DNA of 64,000 nt from Chondrus crispus. Taxonomy: Eukaryota; Rhodophyta; Florideophyceae; Gigartinales; Gigartinaceae. The stretch is from the NCBI RefSeq assembly GCF_000350225.1, contig NW_005179353.1:330849-394848 (forward strand), read 5' to 3'. Under the pieces are notes generated by a model, which was given only the letters and a program-made list of their open reading frames with translations, ran no database searches and was not told the origin of the DNA. This document shows, piece by piece, positions 1 through 11,595 of this stretch. The position numbers and the translations under genes were made by a program. How positions within the stretch are numbered: position 1 is the first letter of the stretch; each line of letters starts with the position of its first letter.

Positions 1-1042
1 TTGAGGAGTTTCGCAACCGACGAGGCGATCCGTCAAGCCGTGCTCGCATTGCGAGAAGTTCAGCAAAGACCGTCTGAAGACGAGATAGAATTTTATATCC
101 GTCTGACGGACGCAAGCAATCGATGTGGAAACGTATATTCGATGGAAGAACAGATGACGATGTTTATCGAAGGACTCGATTCGAGTATCAAGCCGATGGT
201 ATCTCAATACCGGCAAGACAATCGGGACGTTTCATTTTTGAGACTAGCGAATTACGCGAAGGCGCATGGCTCGGCGAGCCGCGCTAAGGACAAGAAGACC
301 AAGAAGGTCACGATTCAGACGCCGTCGACGTTCAGGGCGGGGAAGAAGCCGAGGGCTTCTTATCCCGGTCGCAAAAGTCACGCCGCAGTCCATTTAGCCG
401 AGTCCATGTTCGCGTCAGATGAGCGCGGTGCGCATGGAAGTAGCGAAGATCACTACGAAGGGGCGTTAGTAGCCGAAGGCGAGTTCATTGAGCCATCGGA
501 GGGCTACGGACACGAGGACTACGGGGACAGCGGGTCGTCAACTCTATCGACGCCTGCATACCTCGACGGAGTCGTTTTCAGAGCCCACGGATCCCGTGAT
601 GATGTTTCGGGGGCGCGGCCGCACGCCGGCGCTGCGCATTCCGATGGAAGACAAGGGTACGACGTTTCGAAGGCCGGGCTGGATGGGAAGGCCGCAACGC
701 CAAGGAAGGCCGCCGGCCCGTGGAGGACCTAGGACGCCGTATCCCGTCAAGACGCACGGTCTGGTGTGCTATCATTGCTATGAAAAGGGGCACGCCGCGC
801 CAACGTGCATTCTTTCCTTCCGGGAAATGCACCGAGTTTCGGAAAATTACGAGGCGTTGTCTCCAATGGAGAGGTTAGGGATACCATCGACGAGTTACCT
901 GAAGGTCAAGAATTGGTTCGATTCGCAGACGGCGAGCACGCCGAGTGCTTCAAAGCCAAGGTCGAACCAACCCTTCAGAGGGCCCACCGCGGGGCCCGCG
1001 TCGTCAGATGTGAGAAGGATCCCGCAACGGCAGGAAAACTAG
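1..1042 (+). pseudogene. gag: Gag of element A (5' partial, frameshifted)
   Basis: Retrotransposon capsid/nucleocapsid protein, which packages the element RNA. Frame 1 is open from base 1 to about 575 and reads as a capsid C-terminal region (residues such as SRYRQDNR-type basic stretches, then a basic linker). The reading then has to move to frame 2, where a CCHC zinc knuckle is encoded at 767-808 (C-x2-C-x4-H-x4-C, from CYHC to PTC). Frame 2 ends at a stop at 1040-1042. The switch between about 540 and 590 is best explained by an indel in a decaying copy. The N-terminus is missing because the gene starts upstream of the window. Identity as Gag rests on the knuckle and on its position before pol. 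Confidence 0.75.
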
Positions 1043-1268
1043 AGAGGGGAATCTCGCTTGAGTCGCGAGAGGCACAGGGTCGACGTACTGTGCCCGGGGC
1101 TCAGCCGCGTTCCCCGTCTCTAAAGGAAAAATCAGGCCTCGAGGAGGAGGTTGTTGGATTGGTGGATAAGCCCAAAGGGCCAGCTCAAGTCAAGAAAATT
1201 TTGAGCCGAGCCCGAGATCATCCGCTGGACGAAGTTCGAAGACCCTGGTACAGGGTTAAGCGAAGGGA

Positions 1269-4200
1269 GTGTCCCGAGAAGATTTTGGTCCTTGCGCGGA
1301 AAACTACAAAGTTTACGCGGACATCGGACCCACAATTGGATTGATGAGCCGGGTGTTGTCTGTTTTAAACACCGGCGCGGGACCAAACCTTGTGCGAAAA
1401 TCGGAACTCCCAGCTGGAATGGAATCTCTAGTGTCTTACGGACCGACCCAAGATATCGGCGACGCGAACAGTAGGCCACTCCGGACTCTCGGCACAATTA
1501 GAATGCCTGTGAGGCTTGGAAAATTTGTGGCCGCAGCCGAGTTTATTGTATGCGAAAAACTAGCCGTCCCGCTAATTCTAGGCGCCGACTACTGTGACCG
1601 GTTTGTGGAAGCAATTTATCCAAGGAAGAAAACGGTTGAGTTGGCGGATTTCTCGGAGGTTCTGATAGTTAGGCGGTTCTCGACGAGAAAAGGGAAGAAG
1701 AATCTCGTCCCGGGAGAGGACGAGAATGATGGAAAGGGGGAGCGAATTTCCCCTAAGGTAAAAGTGGCAAGAGCCACGACTATCGAGCCAGGGACGCAAC
1801 GCGTCGTGGAATGCACCTCGAAGAGAGCGGGCTTGGTGGTGGTTCAGCTGTACTCGTCGTTGTACGAAAGGCACGGGTTGACGTGCACGAATGGTGTCGT
1901 TCAGGTTGAGCCTGACAGGCCATTTCGTTTACTCGTTGCGAATTTCAGGACGTACCCTGTCAGGGTGCAAAAAGGCCAAGTGGTGGCAGAATTATTACCG
2001 CACCCGAGAGCCGCGCTCGAGAGCAAAACCACCATTGGTGAAGTTTTCGGAATTCAAGAAAGGAAGAACGAAAAATTTCCTAATTCTACCAAGACGCCTA
2101 CGGGCGAGACAAAAGGCGAACTGTCGGATCAAGCGCGCGAGGACCAGCCAGAAGAACGGTCGGCAGAGCTCTCCGCGTCGGCATCTACGAAGCCGCAACG
2201 CAGGATTGAGCCGCCACCGCCGGACGTTGAGGACCTCGACCTGAGCCACGTGCGGGACCGGCTGCCCGAGCGGTTCCGTCGGATGTTGAAGAAGTATTCA
2301 AGGATGTGGGATGGGACGCTGGGCGAAATTAATACCACAGTCCATCGGATCGAGTTGATCCCCGAGACTCGTCCCATCGCACAAGCCCCGTATCGGGCCG
2401 GACCTAGAGTCCGCGAAGTAGAAGATGCCGAGGTGCAGAAGATGTTGGAGGCAGGAGTGATAGAACCAGCGCAGTCAGAATGGGCGTCGCCCGTGTTGCT
2501 GGTGCCAAAGCCGGATGGGTCAATGCGTTTTTGCGTAGACTACCGCAGGCTGAACGTAGTGACGGTGAGGGACACGTACCCCTTACCGCGCATGGATGAG
2601 TGCCTGGACTCGCTTGGTGACACCAAGGTTTTCTCGGCGTTGGACGCGATTTCGGGATATTGGCAGATGCCTATCCCTGAGGGCGACCGCGACAAGACCG
2701 CATTTTCGTGTCACTCAGGACTGTATCGCTTCTCAAGAATGCCCTTCGGGCTAACTAACGCGCCAGCGACGTTTCAGAGAGCAATGGATATCCTGCTCTC
2801 TCCGTTCCGTTGGAAATGCTGTTTGGCGTATCTAGACGACATAATCATTTTTAGCTAGTCGTGGGAGGAGCACATCGTGCACGTGGATGAAATACTTTCC
2901 GTATTGGAAAAGGCAGGTGTCAAGCTCAAGCTTCGCAAGTGCGAATTTTTCGTGGAAAAGATCAAGTACCAGGGCCATGTCGTCCGCCCAGGTACGCTAG
3001 AAGTCGATGTCGCGCGAACCGCCGCGTTGGAACAAGTGCAGTACCCGCGAACACAGACACAGCTCAGGAGCTTCGTGGGACTCTGCAATGTCTACCGCAG
3101 GTTCGTTCCGCATTATGCGAAAATCGCGCGGCCTCTAAACCAACTACTGAAGAAAGGACAACCGGTCCAGTTGGAAGGATTCGACGAACCATGCAAGAAA
3201 GCTTTTCATAAGCTCAAGGACGCCATCTTGGCACCGCCAGTGTTGGCGCTGCCGAAGAAGGACCTACCCTACTCGGTAGATACCGATGCAAGCGACTACC
3301 AAATAGGCGCTGCATTATTTCAAACACACTCGGATGCGCAACGCAAACCCATCGGGTTCTTTTCAAGAACGTTAGCCGCAGCCGAGAGAAACTATTCTGT
3401 ATCAGAAAAAGAATGTCTAGCGGTAATTTGGGCCGGACAGACCTTAAGACCATATCTATATGGCGAGCACTTCGTCGTGCATACCGACCATGCCTCATTG
3501 AGGTGGTTGATGAACGTAACCGACCCCAGCGGGAGATTAATCCGATGGAGGCTCCGCCTCTCGGAATTCGATTTTGAAATAAAGTACAAAAAGGAAAAGG
3601 GTAACAGCCAGGCGGACGCTTTGTCAAGGTTGCGAACCGCAGGAGAAACCGTCGACGAAATCGACGACGAAATCCCTTGCTTTATGGCCAAACCGGCCGA
3701 GGGTACAGTGGAGGACGCGGAAACTATTCACGCGGCAGACGACATCCTCTCTCTTGAGGGGGGACCGCCCCTGATCGCCTTGATCAATTCCAAGCTGTCA
3801 CTCCGGAGGAGCTCATTCGCGAGCAAGCCGTCGACCCCTTCTGCAACCGCATCAAGGAAGAAATGGACGCCGGAAAGGTGAGAACGTTCAGCACGGAGAC
3901 CGAGGAACTCGAAGGAACTTTATGCCGTACCGCGGTAGAGTTTGTACAAGTGGTAATACCACAATCGTTAAGGGACCGCGTCCTAGGGTTGAGCCACTAC
4001 GCAAAATTGGCAGGCCACCCCGGAGGCAGGAAACTTTACAAGACTTTGAGAAGATATATTTATTGGCCTACGATGGCCCTAGACTGCTATGCAGTCGCGA
4101 AGAATTGCGCCGCATGCGTGCGGGAAAGGGTGAAGTTAAGAAAAACACGAAGGAAATGAAGCTGTTCACGCCCAAAGCGCGGCTGGAATTTGTCGCCATC

Positions 4201-5493
4201 GACATCCTCGGCGAGCTAATTACAACTAAGCGAGGAAATCGGTATATTCTCGTGATCAGCGATCGATACTCGAAACTGGTACGGACCGTACCGTTGAAGA
4301 AGACATCAGCTGCGCACATCGCACAAGCCTTCGTTTACCATTGGGTATTCGTGTACGGACCGCCGGTCAGGCTGCTGTCCGACAATGGAACACAGTTCAC
4401 GGCCCGGTCCTTTCAGAACGTCTGTCGAATTCTGGGCATCCGCAATGTGTTCACGACTACGTACCACCCGCAAGCCAACGGCCAAGTTGAGAGACTTAAC
4501 CGCACGCTGACTTCCGCGTTGCGAAAATACGTTGGAGAGCAGCCCAAGGACTGGGACTTATTTAAGGACGCTGTGACGTTCGCCTACAACACACAAGTTC
4601 ATCGAACTACGAACATTGCGCCCTTCGAGCTGGTGTTGGATCGGGCGCCGAGAAACATTGCGTTACAAGCGCAACCAACATTGGAGAATTTCAGCTCGTC
4701 ACGAGCATACTACCTGAAATGGCAGTCGTGGTTGCAGAGCCTAATGCGAGGCGCCGATAAGAGTTTGCGGAAGGAACAAGCCCGGTACAAGCGAAATTTC
4801 GACGCACGCCTTCGCAAACCGCAATATGAGATCCCACCGGGGTCCTACGTGTTCCTCCGGAAGGAGCAGGGCACGGCTAGCGAACCAAAACACAAGCTGG
4901 CACAAGTCGCTACAGGACCTTATCAGGTCAGAAGATCGGACCAACATACGGTAGTCATTGCCATTGGCGATCAGGAGGAACGCGTATCGCGAGACAGGGT
5001 GGAGTTGGCCCCAAGCCCGATGGACTACGCGCCGATAACTGGCCTGCGTCAAGCGCTACAGTTCTTGGGAGCACCGGAGCTCAACGAAGAAGGAGAGGTA
5101 ATGGAGGACGAGGAATGTCCTCACACCCGTGCGCCTACGTCAGGGGACCAGGATAATTTAGTCGGTCAAACGCCGACGGCGGAGGCACCTCCAGGTCTGC
5201 GAGAGTTCGTAAATTCCAGAGATGAGGATGAACAGCTGGCTCTTCGGAAGGAGGAACGACAGTTGGACACGCAGGAAGAAGGAACTGAGAGTCAGGAGTA
5301 TGTGATCGACAAGATCGTGGACCACGGCTACGACGGGGAAAAATTAATTCTGAAGGTGGAATGGTACGGTTATACGCCCGAGGACGCGACGTGAGAGCCC
5401 ATTGAGCAATTGCCCCGCAGCGCGGCGGTCACGTATTTCCGAAGGAAAAGATTGTCCTTGCCCGCGCAGATCGCGCAAGCGCAATCAGGATAG
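1269..5493 (+). pseudogene. pol: Pol of element A (protease-RT-RNase H-integrase-chromodomain), broken
   Basis: Polyprotein that copies and integrates the element. Protease: the active-site motif reads LNTGAG, with AAC (Asn) at 1368-1370 where DTGA-type Asp is expected, so it should be inactive. RT runs to the YLDD box at about 2829-2840, then a TAG at 2856-2858 interrupts it; the related fragment at 12.7 kb has AAG there. Thumb and RNase H (TDAS; later TDHAS) follow in the same frame to about 3880. The HHCC zinc domain is in frame 2 (3863-4159) and the integrase core in frame 1 (D at 4201, D at 4381, E at 4489: a D,D35E spacing), so two more frame changes are needed. The chromodomain (about 5300-5450) is cut by TGA at 5392-5394; the reading continues with EPIEQLPR to a TAG at 5491-5493. 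Confidence 0.9.
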
Positions 5494-8400
5494 TGGTAAC
5501 CAAGAATTTCACATGTCACTGTCAGTGCGGTAATCCGCGCGGGGCATAGCGAGCCGACCTGAGGGTCGAGAAAAGGAGAATGATGAGATGGGACGAACCA
5601 GGTGAGGGGCCTTCAGACAGCCAACCCGCAAGTAGACGCAGCGCGCGCACGAGTAGGATGAGCGTTGTGATGAGATACTCAGGTCGGAAGTCGCGTGACG
5701 ATGTGCCAAGCGAGACAAAGACACTGGAAGACCGGGGACATGGACTGGATAATCCACCCTTTTTCACTCTTACCTTCATATCTGTTCGGTCTCGTTTTTG
5801 TTTTATTTGTGATTGCTTTTGTGTTGTTCTATTTTATTTTATTTTTGAGGCGTTAGGGACACGACCCGCACCGCAGAGGCCGGTCAGCAAGTCTATGAGG
5901 AGTCCAAGGAGGACATTGAAGAGGCGATAATCTTCGAGATCAATTCCGCCTTTGACAAGGTTACGGCCGACGCCCGCGTCGCGGGATGACCACCATTCAG
6001 GGCAAGGCCGAGGAGGAGCAAAGAGATGCACGAGATCAGGACTCTACGACGGGCGTTCCAACGTCATAGATAGAGCCAGAAGGAGATGAGGCACTACACA
6101 CATTTGGAACACACACATGCACAATCGCCGAACGCCCGTGAAATCACGAATGGGATCAGTGGCTCACACGCGCGTGAAGCGTAATTTATTTGAGAATTTA
6201 ATGGGTGTCGAAAGCGAATTATTATTGAGCGAGCGGTATCAGAGCGAGCGCCGGCCTTGTCAACTCGCTTCGAATGTGTTGATCAGGCTCGACAAGCCGT
6301 GAGACGGACGTTTAACAAACGAGAGGATCCCCAAACAGGGACAATGTCCATGCCTACTTGAGATTGAGAAATCACCAGAGGGTATGCCGTCCAAAGGGAA
6401 CGAACCTGTTGGTCAGACGGTTGTGATCGACACACCCGCGAACGCATTTATTCACGAACGGCGTACTTACCAGTTTACAGCGATGACCCCCTCTCTTTCT
6501 TATTTTCGTTTTCATGTTTCTGTTCTGCTTTGTTTTATTTTGTTTTGAGGCTGGAGGTGACTCCCCGGACCACGCCGGGAGGACGCGAGGGAAATAAGAA
6601 GAACCTAAGTGAGAGATGATGCTTGGATCATGGCGCCGACGGCATGACGTGCTCCTGGTGGTCTCAATGAGTTGAAAACGAAAGGATTGTGAAAAGCGAG
6701 CTGTAGGTCCTATTTGCGCACAGTATCACCGGTCGTGTTTCTACATGCGAGTCACCTCCACCGGGGAAGCGAGGCCTTTCAAGATGGAGATCTCCTACTG
6801 ACTGACGAGGGAAGGGAGGTGAACACAGTAGATCCCTCACACACAAAAAAATGGGGAAAATAGTTGTACGTTTTCAGTAACAAGATCGTCACTCTAGTTA
6901 GGTTCAATGAATAGAGAAGGAAAGGTTGAAGGTGGGGGCCGCATGAATAATGTCGTGGATGGAAGGAGAATTGTCAAGGATTCGGGTATTTTTCGACTCT
7001 AAGGCAAGATGCCAGAGAGGCAGAGCTGAAACAACGATTCTGCCATGCTGTCTGCATCTCTAGGGGATGTAAAGGAGAGGACAATCTGTCTAATCTGACC
7101 GAGCTGGAGGAGGTGCTAACAGGGGTTCAAAGTTGGGTTGCAGGTCGTCGAAGCCGGTTCGTTTTCGATGATATATGGTCACGCAACAAAAATGACGAGA
7201 GGATCTTGCTAAAACTCTCCCACGCTGCCAGCATCGCCGCGCGAAATGGTGAGCCAACCGGCAAGGTTTTGTACCCCACAAGAGATCCGACATCGATAGA
7301 GCGGGGCTACAGGAGTCACGGTCAAAAAGAAAAATCAAGAGAGGGTTGCACCGGAAATATACCGGAGTTGTGAAGATGGTACCTGAAACGCTCAAAGAGA
7401 CCAGAGGGACAGGGGGAAATCGGCGCACAAGAAGCAAGGGACGAGTACGAATCGCTCTACGCAAAGCTTCGCTCGTCTGTACAGGTTCTGGACGCCCGTG
7501 GCCGCAAAAGGTCTTCGTCTTTCGAGGATACGCACCGCACACTGCGTGTCATGAACAAACCGGATATGATCCGTCTGGCAGAGTTGAGGGATTCATGGGG
7601 AAAAGGTGATGCTAGCATCGCAAGAAAGTATGCGACGCATATGAACAGTGTGGGGTCGGTTCACTTTCGAGATTTGGCGAACAGGAAAGGCCCAGTGGTA
7701 AGTCCTCATGATCTTACGCAGGATCTCGCAGTCTACGAAGACGACCGCGGGTGGAGGCCCTAGCTGGAACCAAAGGTGGGTGATCAAGGTTTTGGTTGAT
7801 GAAGGGTGTGTGACAACGGGAGGCGTACCTCTTGAGGGTGAAGAGACGCACCACGATACGGGGGGAGAGTCCGAAGGGCAGGCAGTTGTTGTTGGATGGC
7901 CCACCGCGTAAGCCGCGGGACCTCCCCGAGTACACAGCAACAACACCCCACAAATATCGACAAGTGTCGCGATGCCCAAGTGGAACACAGGACACCGCTC
8001 GGAATTTTCAATTAATTTTAAGGAGAAAGCGACGCGGTGGAGCACATGGGACGCTGAGCTTTTTTTGGGATAAGTGAGCTGCACACGGTTCTCGACCACG
8101 ACGAACGTTCCCTCTGTCGAGACAACGTCATCCGATCGCGCTTATCTCCTTTCTTTTGTCAATGTTTTTGTTTTGGGGTTGCTTTCTATTTTGTCTTGTC
8201 ACATCCCAGATGTGACACCCCCCACCCCACCTCACACTACGGACGCCGGTCAGCCGACATGTTACGATAAAGAGGGGGCTCAACCGGGACCCGGAACGAG
8301 AGGGATGACTCGCCCAGGTGCGCGAAGGACGATCAAGAGAAAGACCCGACGGATACAAAGCTGACCGTACGATCCGCGTCGTGGAAAGACGTGTTGGAAA

Positions 8401-9821
8401 TCGTGAAGGATGCCCGTCGACCTTGTACCCAACTTTAATTCCGTCGCGACTGCCCTTATTACTATTTTTCTTTCTGGGGATGAGCAGGAACCAGCGATAA
8501 GACACACATCAAAGTACAGCATCCGATCGCGAGAGCAGGACGGCGCTCGCCGAAGGGAAACGATGCCTCGCGTGTAGAAGGACAAACGTTTCGTGGACCC
8601 CCGAGGAAGACGGGCACGACTACCGAAAACGAGGACGGTGTGCAAATGGCCAGTAACTCTCGCAAGGACTTTACCAAGTATCGACGATTTGGTACTGTAG
8701 GCTCTAAAGCCTGCGCGAGAGCAGAACCCCTTCGAGGAGGTCACATTTCGTAGCACCTCGTACGAAGAAGATCGTATTCGTCAAAGACAGGAATGTCATG
8801 AAGTGATACGAGCTCCGACGCCCTTTATGAATCTTTTTATTGTTGCAGTGTCGACGCGGGGAGATTAGAACAATGGCCACAGATTTCTGTTAACGTTTCG
8901 TGGACACGAGTGGCCTCGGTCGCACGACAACCGAACGAGGAAAAGAATGAGGTTTTTGTCCCCACACCCCGCCATCACCCCCCCTATGAGTATTTTTATT
9001 GCACGACTAAGCAGGCCTCAGGCGACAAATGACGAGTTGCGGGAGTCCGCAACTACTGCAAGAGGAATTCGACAGGTCTGCTTTGATAAGAATCGTAGAC
9101 GAGACCGCTGCTATGACTGAATTGATTACGCATGGTGACAAGCTCGGGACGATCTCGCCAGGTTGTGCAAATGAAAAAAAAGAAACGGGCGACTCATCAG
9201 AAACTGCAATGACGGTGTAACTTTCCATGGGCATTGAGAAGCAACGCTATCTTTTGGCACTACGGGGACCGTACAGTAGAACCCGGTGTCGGAAATAACC
9301 GACTCAAGCGAGCGCGACCGAACGGGTCAGGCAGGTTTATAACGAACCATTTTTTTTTGTGAACCTCAAAACCCCCCTACCACTTTGTTGACCGTGATAA
9401 CGGACGTCTACAGTGGCGTCGCGATAACAGTTGAGGGATGACGTCGCTCGTATGGCGTCGACCATATTGTATTTTTCATGGGAACCGTGTGAGGACAGCC
9501 TCACACAAAAAGGGAAATTTGGGAGAATGAGGAGGAAAATGGGAGACGCACGCTGCGATGGGAGGATGGCAGAAGGAGAACGTGTGAGAAAGAGGAGGGA
9601 GATGTGACGAGAGAAAAAAGAGAAGGGAGTGGCAGAATGGGGATGCGACCGCAGAGGCGGGACGCATACAAAAAAAGAGGAGGAAAGTGAAGGTAACGGG
9701 GGATACGCAGGTGATTCATTTTATTATCCAAAAGCTACAGGATGACGTCAACAAGCAGACGCCACCCCAAACGGGTAATAATCGGAGAACGGATCACGGG
9801 GAAGTCGCTCTAAGCGGCAGG
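5494..9821 (+). other. Long non-coding 3' tract of element A
   Basis: About 4.3 kb without a credible gene; open frames here are short and overlap on both strands. Three T-rich tracts lie near 5785-5855, 6490-6550 and 8140-8205. The first two are each followed by a GAGGC-type GC-rich stretch, as if a module were duplicated. A G/A-rich strand occupies about 9505-9690. Element B carries a diverged counterpart in reverse: its A-rich tract at 18420-18480 and adjoining GCACGACCC correspond to 5790-5880 here, and 9710-9760 matches 16040-16090. The tract therefore belongs to the element and was not inserted in this copy alone. Confidence 0.6.
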
Positions 9822-11486
9822 TCAGTGGGGCGGCACACCCAAGGATTTTTCCTTCGGGAGTAATGTAACGAGTCGAGCAAGGACTCGCAGATCATCGAGG
9901 GAAGCCCCTTGGAGAGCTTCACCTTCGATGCCATGAGCGCGGAGCAATGTGCAGTAGATGTCAATGGCTCCGTCGCTCTTTTTGGGAATTGATGGGGACG
10001 GTGGGGAAGACAATGCTTCCCTAACCGACAGAGTTTCGGTATGCCCTGCCCAGGGGATATCGACAGCAGGAGGAGCAGCGGCAGGGGCTGCAGGGAGAGG
10101 GGAATCTGGAGCAGACGGTCGGGGACAAACGTAGTCTGCGCGGGGATCTACGGCTCGTATGGGAGCTACGTCAGGGGTTGGAATTTGGTTGCCGAATGGG
10201 CGACTGAGGCGCGCTTCGGAGGGAGAGCACAAGGCGGATGTCCAAGGGTTGAACCAGACAAAGTCACCCGCTGCACTGTGACTTCGTCCGGGAGAAAAGG
10301 ACGGGCGTCGCCTCGCGAAGGATCGGGATGAGTTGATAGGGGGAACAACGTCCCAGTCGACCTGATTGATCTTTTCGAGTAAGGAGTGCAGTTTGAAGTC
10401 GGTGTCTGCTCCGCCCAAGGGCACAGTATAGTCCAAAAGGCACATGAGCTCGACGAGCTTCGGAGGAAGATACCAAAGCCGCCAACAATCGTACGCCTCC
10501 CAGAGTAAGGTGGCGGCCACCTTCACGCACCACTCCGTCAAAAGGACAACCCAGAACCCGTGACGAGGACCAGTGAGATGGCTTCCAAAGTAGGTAAGGA
10601 TGGGACCGAGCTCTGCCCAAAACCCTTGGCAGACCCCAAATTGTCCCCACCACGAGGGGAGTTGCTGGTACCGGTTGGGATAGTGTGACCGAGCAATTTC
10701 CCCCGCCTCAACCATTTGGTAAGCTAGGAAATATCCCGTGTCCGATCTCATCTTACGCTCGAATCGGACCGTATGCTGGAAAAAGGGGATGTTCCTGCGT
10801 TTCGTATATCGGAAATTGAGGGGGAGGATTGCGCGCGTGTATGACAGGGCATCGTTAGTCACCGTCAGTTGGTTATGCCACAAGCAATCCGCCTCCAGCA
10901 CGGGGTTACCCCGTGTCCAGCTGAGGAGGTTGGCAAGGTAATCACACTCCCCCTCCGTGCGAAACTTCCACGTGTCACATCCGAAGGACGGAGGGATGAG
11001 GGCATCGGAACGGGATAGGTCGAGACGGTCGAGGACGGCTTCCATGGACCGCAGGGATAGGCCCTGTCGGCCACGAGGGGAGGAACGACGCAGGATAGAA
11101 GGGGGAATGGAGACACGGGCACGCCAATCGTAGGAGGAAATGGCTTGAAGGGGAAGGTGACCCGGTAACATCCCCGCACCGTCGGCAAAGTCGCGCCCGA
11201 TGTTAGTGACGTCGCGCACGTCGATGGCGGAAAACCAAGGAGTGGCCGCGTACAGTAAGGGATAGTCGCGCATGGATTTACCTTGGAGCTCGGCTAGTGA
11301 GGGGTATCGACAAGGGGCTGATGAAGGATGGAGATCGGGATGAACGACCGGTTCAGGAACGTTGGTGTTCGGGGGAAGTCGGGGTATGGAAGGAAGGTCG
11401 CTAGGAATGGAAGGCGTGTGTGAGAAGCCCACACCGCGGCGACCGCGAGCGGTATGTCCGACAGTGGGATCCGATGAAGGAAACAT
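9822..11486 (-). CDS. Antisense ORF between pol and 3' LTR of element A, unknown function (about 554 aa)
   Basis: Reads opposite to gag-pol. The frame is open from 11555, but the codon there is TTG; the first ATG (MFPSSDPTVG) is at 11486, giving about 554 residues. I do not recognise the protein. Visible features: a Pro/Ser-rich N-terminal 80 residues; a central part rich in Trp and aromatic residues (for example PSWWGQFGVCQGFW and a run with WVVLLTEWC); a Pro/Ala-rich linker (LPAAPAAAPPAV); and a predicted helical C-terminus (IYCTLLRAHGIEGEA). No zinc finger or catalytic motif was seen. Element B carries the same ORF at about 95% amino-acid identity. Antisense ORFs at this position are known in some plant Ty3/gypsy elements, but homology to them was not tested. 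The frame is intact although pol is ruined. Confidence 0.7.
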   Translation of the reverse strand: MFPSSDPTVGHTARGRRGVGFSHTPSIPSDLPSIPRLPPNTNVPEPVVHPDLHPSSAPCRYPSLAELQGKSMRDYPLLYAATPWFSAIDVRDVTNIGRDFADGAGMLPGHLPLQAISSYDWRARVSIPPSILRRSSPRGRQGLSLRSMEAVLDRLDLSRSDALIPPSFGCDTWKFRTEGECDYLANLLSWTRGNPVLEADCLWHNQLTVTNDALSYTRAILPLNFRYTKRRNIPFFQHTVRFERKMRSDTGYFLAYQMVEAGEIARSHYPNRYQQLPSWWGQFGVCQGFWAELGPILTYFGSHLTGPRHGFWVVLLTEWCVKVAATLLWEAYDCWRLWYLPPKLVELMCLLDYTVPLGGADTDFKLHSLLEKINQVDWDVVPPINSSRSFARRRPSFSPGRSHSAAGDFVWFNPWTSALCSPSEARLSRPFGNQIPTPDVAPIRAVDPRADYVCPRPSAPDSPLPAAPAAAPPAVDIPWAGHTETLSVREALSSPPSPSIPKKSDGAIDIYCTLLRAHGIEGEALQGASLDDLRVLARLVTLLPKEKSLGVPPH

Positions 11487-11584
11487 GGAGACCGTCTTAC
11501 TCTCACGCGAGCGGCGACCGGTGGTCGGAAGAAAAAGGAAGAAGTTGGGAAGCAAGCGAGTGAAGCCGCTGCGCGAGAGCGCTC

Positions 11585-11593
11585 AGAAGGGGG
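11585..11593 (+). promoter_or_regulatory. Polypurine tract of element A
   Basis: AGAAGGGGG followed by TA and then the LTR start. It is the expected RNase H-resistant primer for plus-strand DNA synthesis. Its place just upstream of the LTR fixes the + orientation of element A. The same tract occurs in reverse beside the LTR of element B at 14197-14205. Confidence 0.8.
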
Positions 11594-11595
11594 TA

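Noticed and set aside
7090-8756. ORFs of 120-168 codons on the - strand in the element A non-coding tract
   Set aside because: Composition is that of random GC-rich DNA, starts are mostly not ATG, frames overlap each other, and element B does not preserve them.
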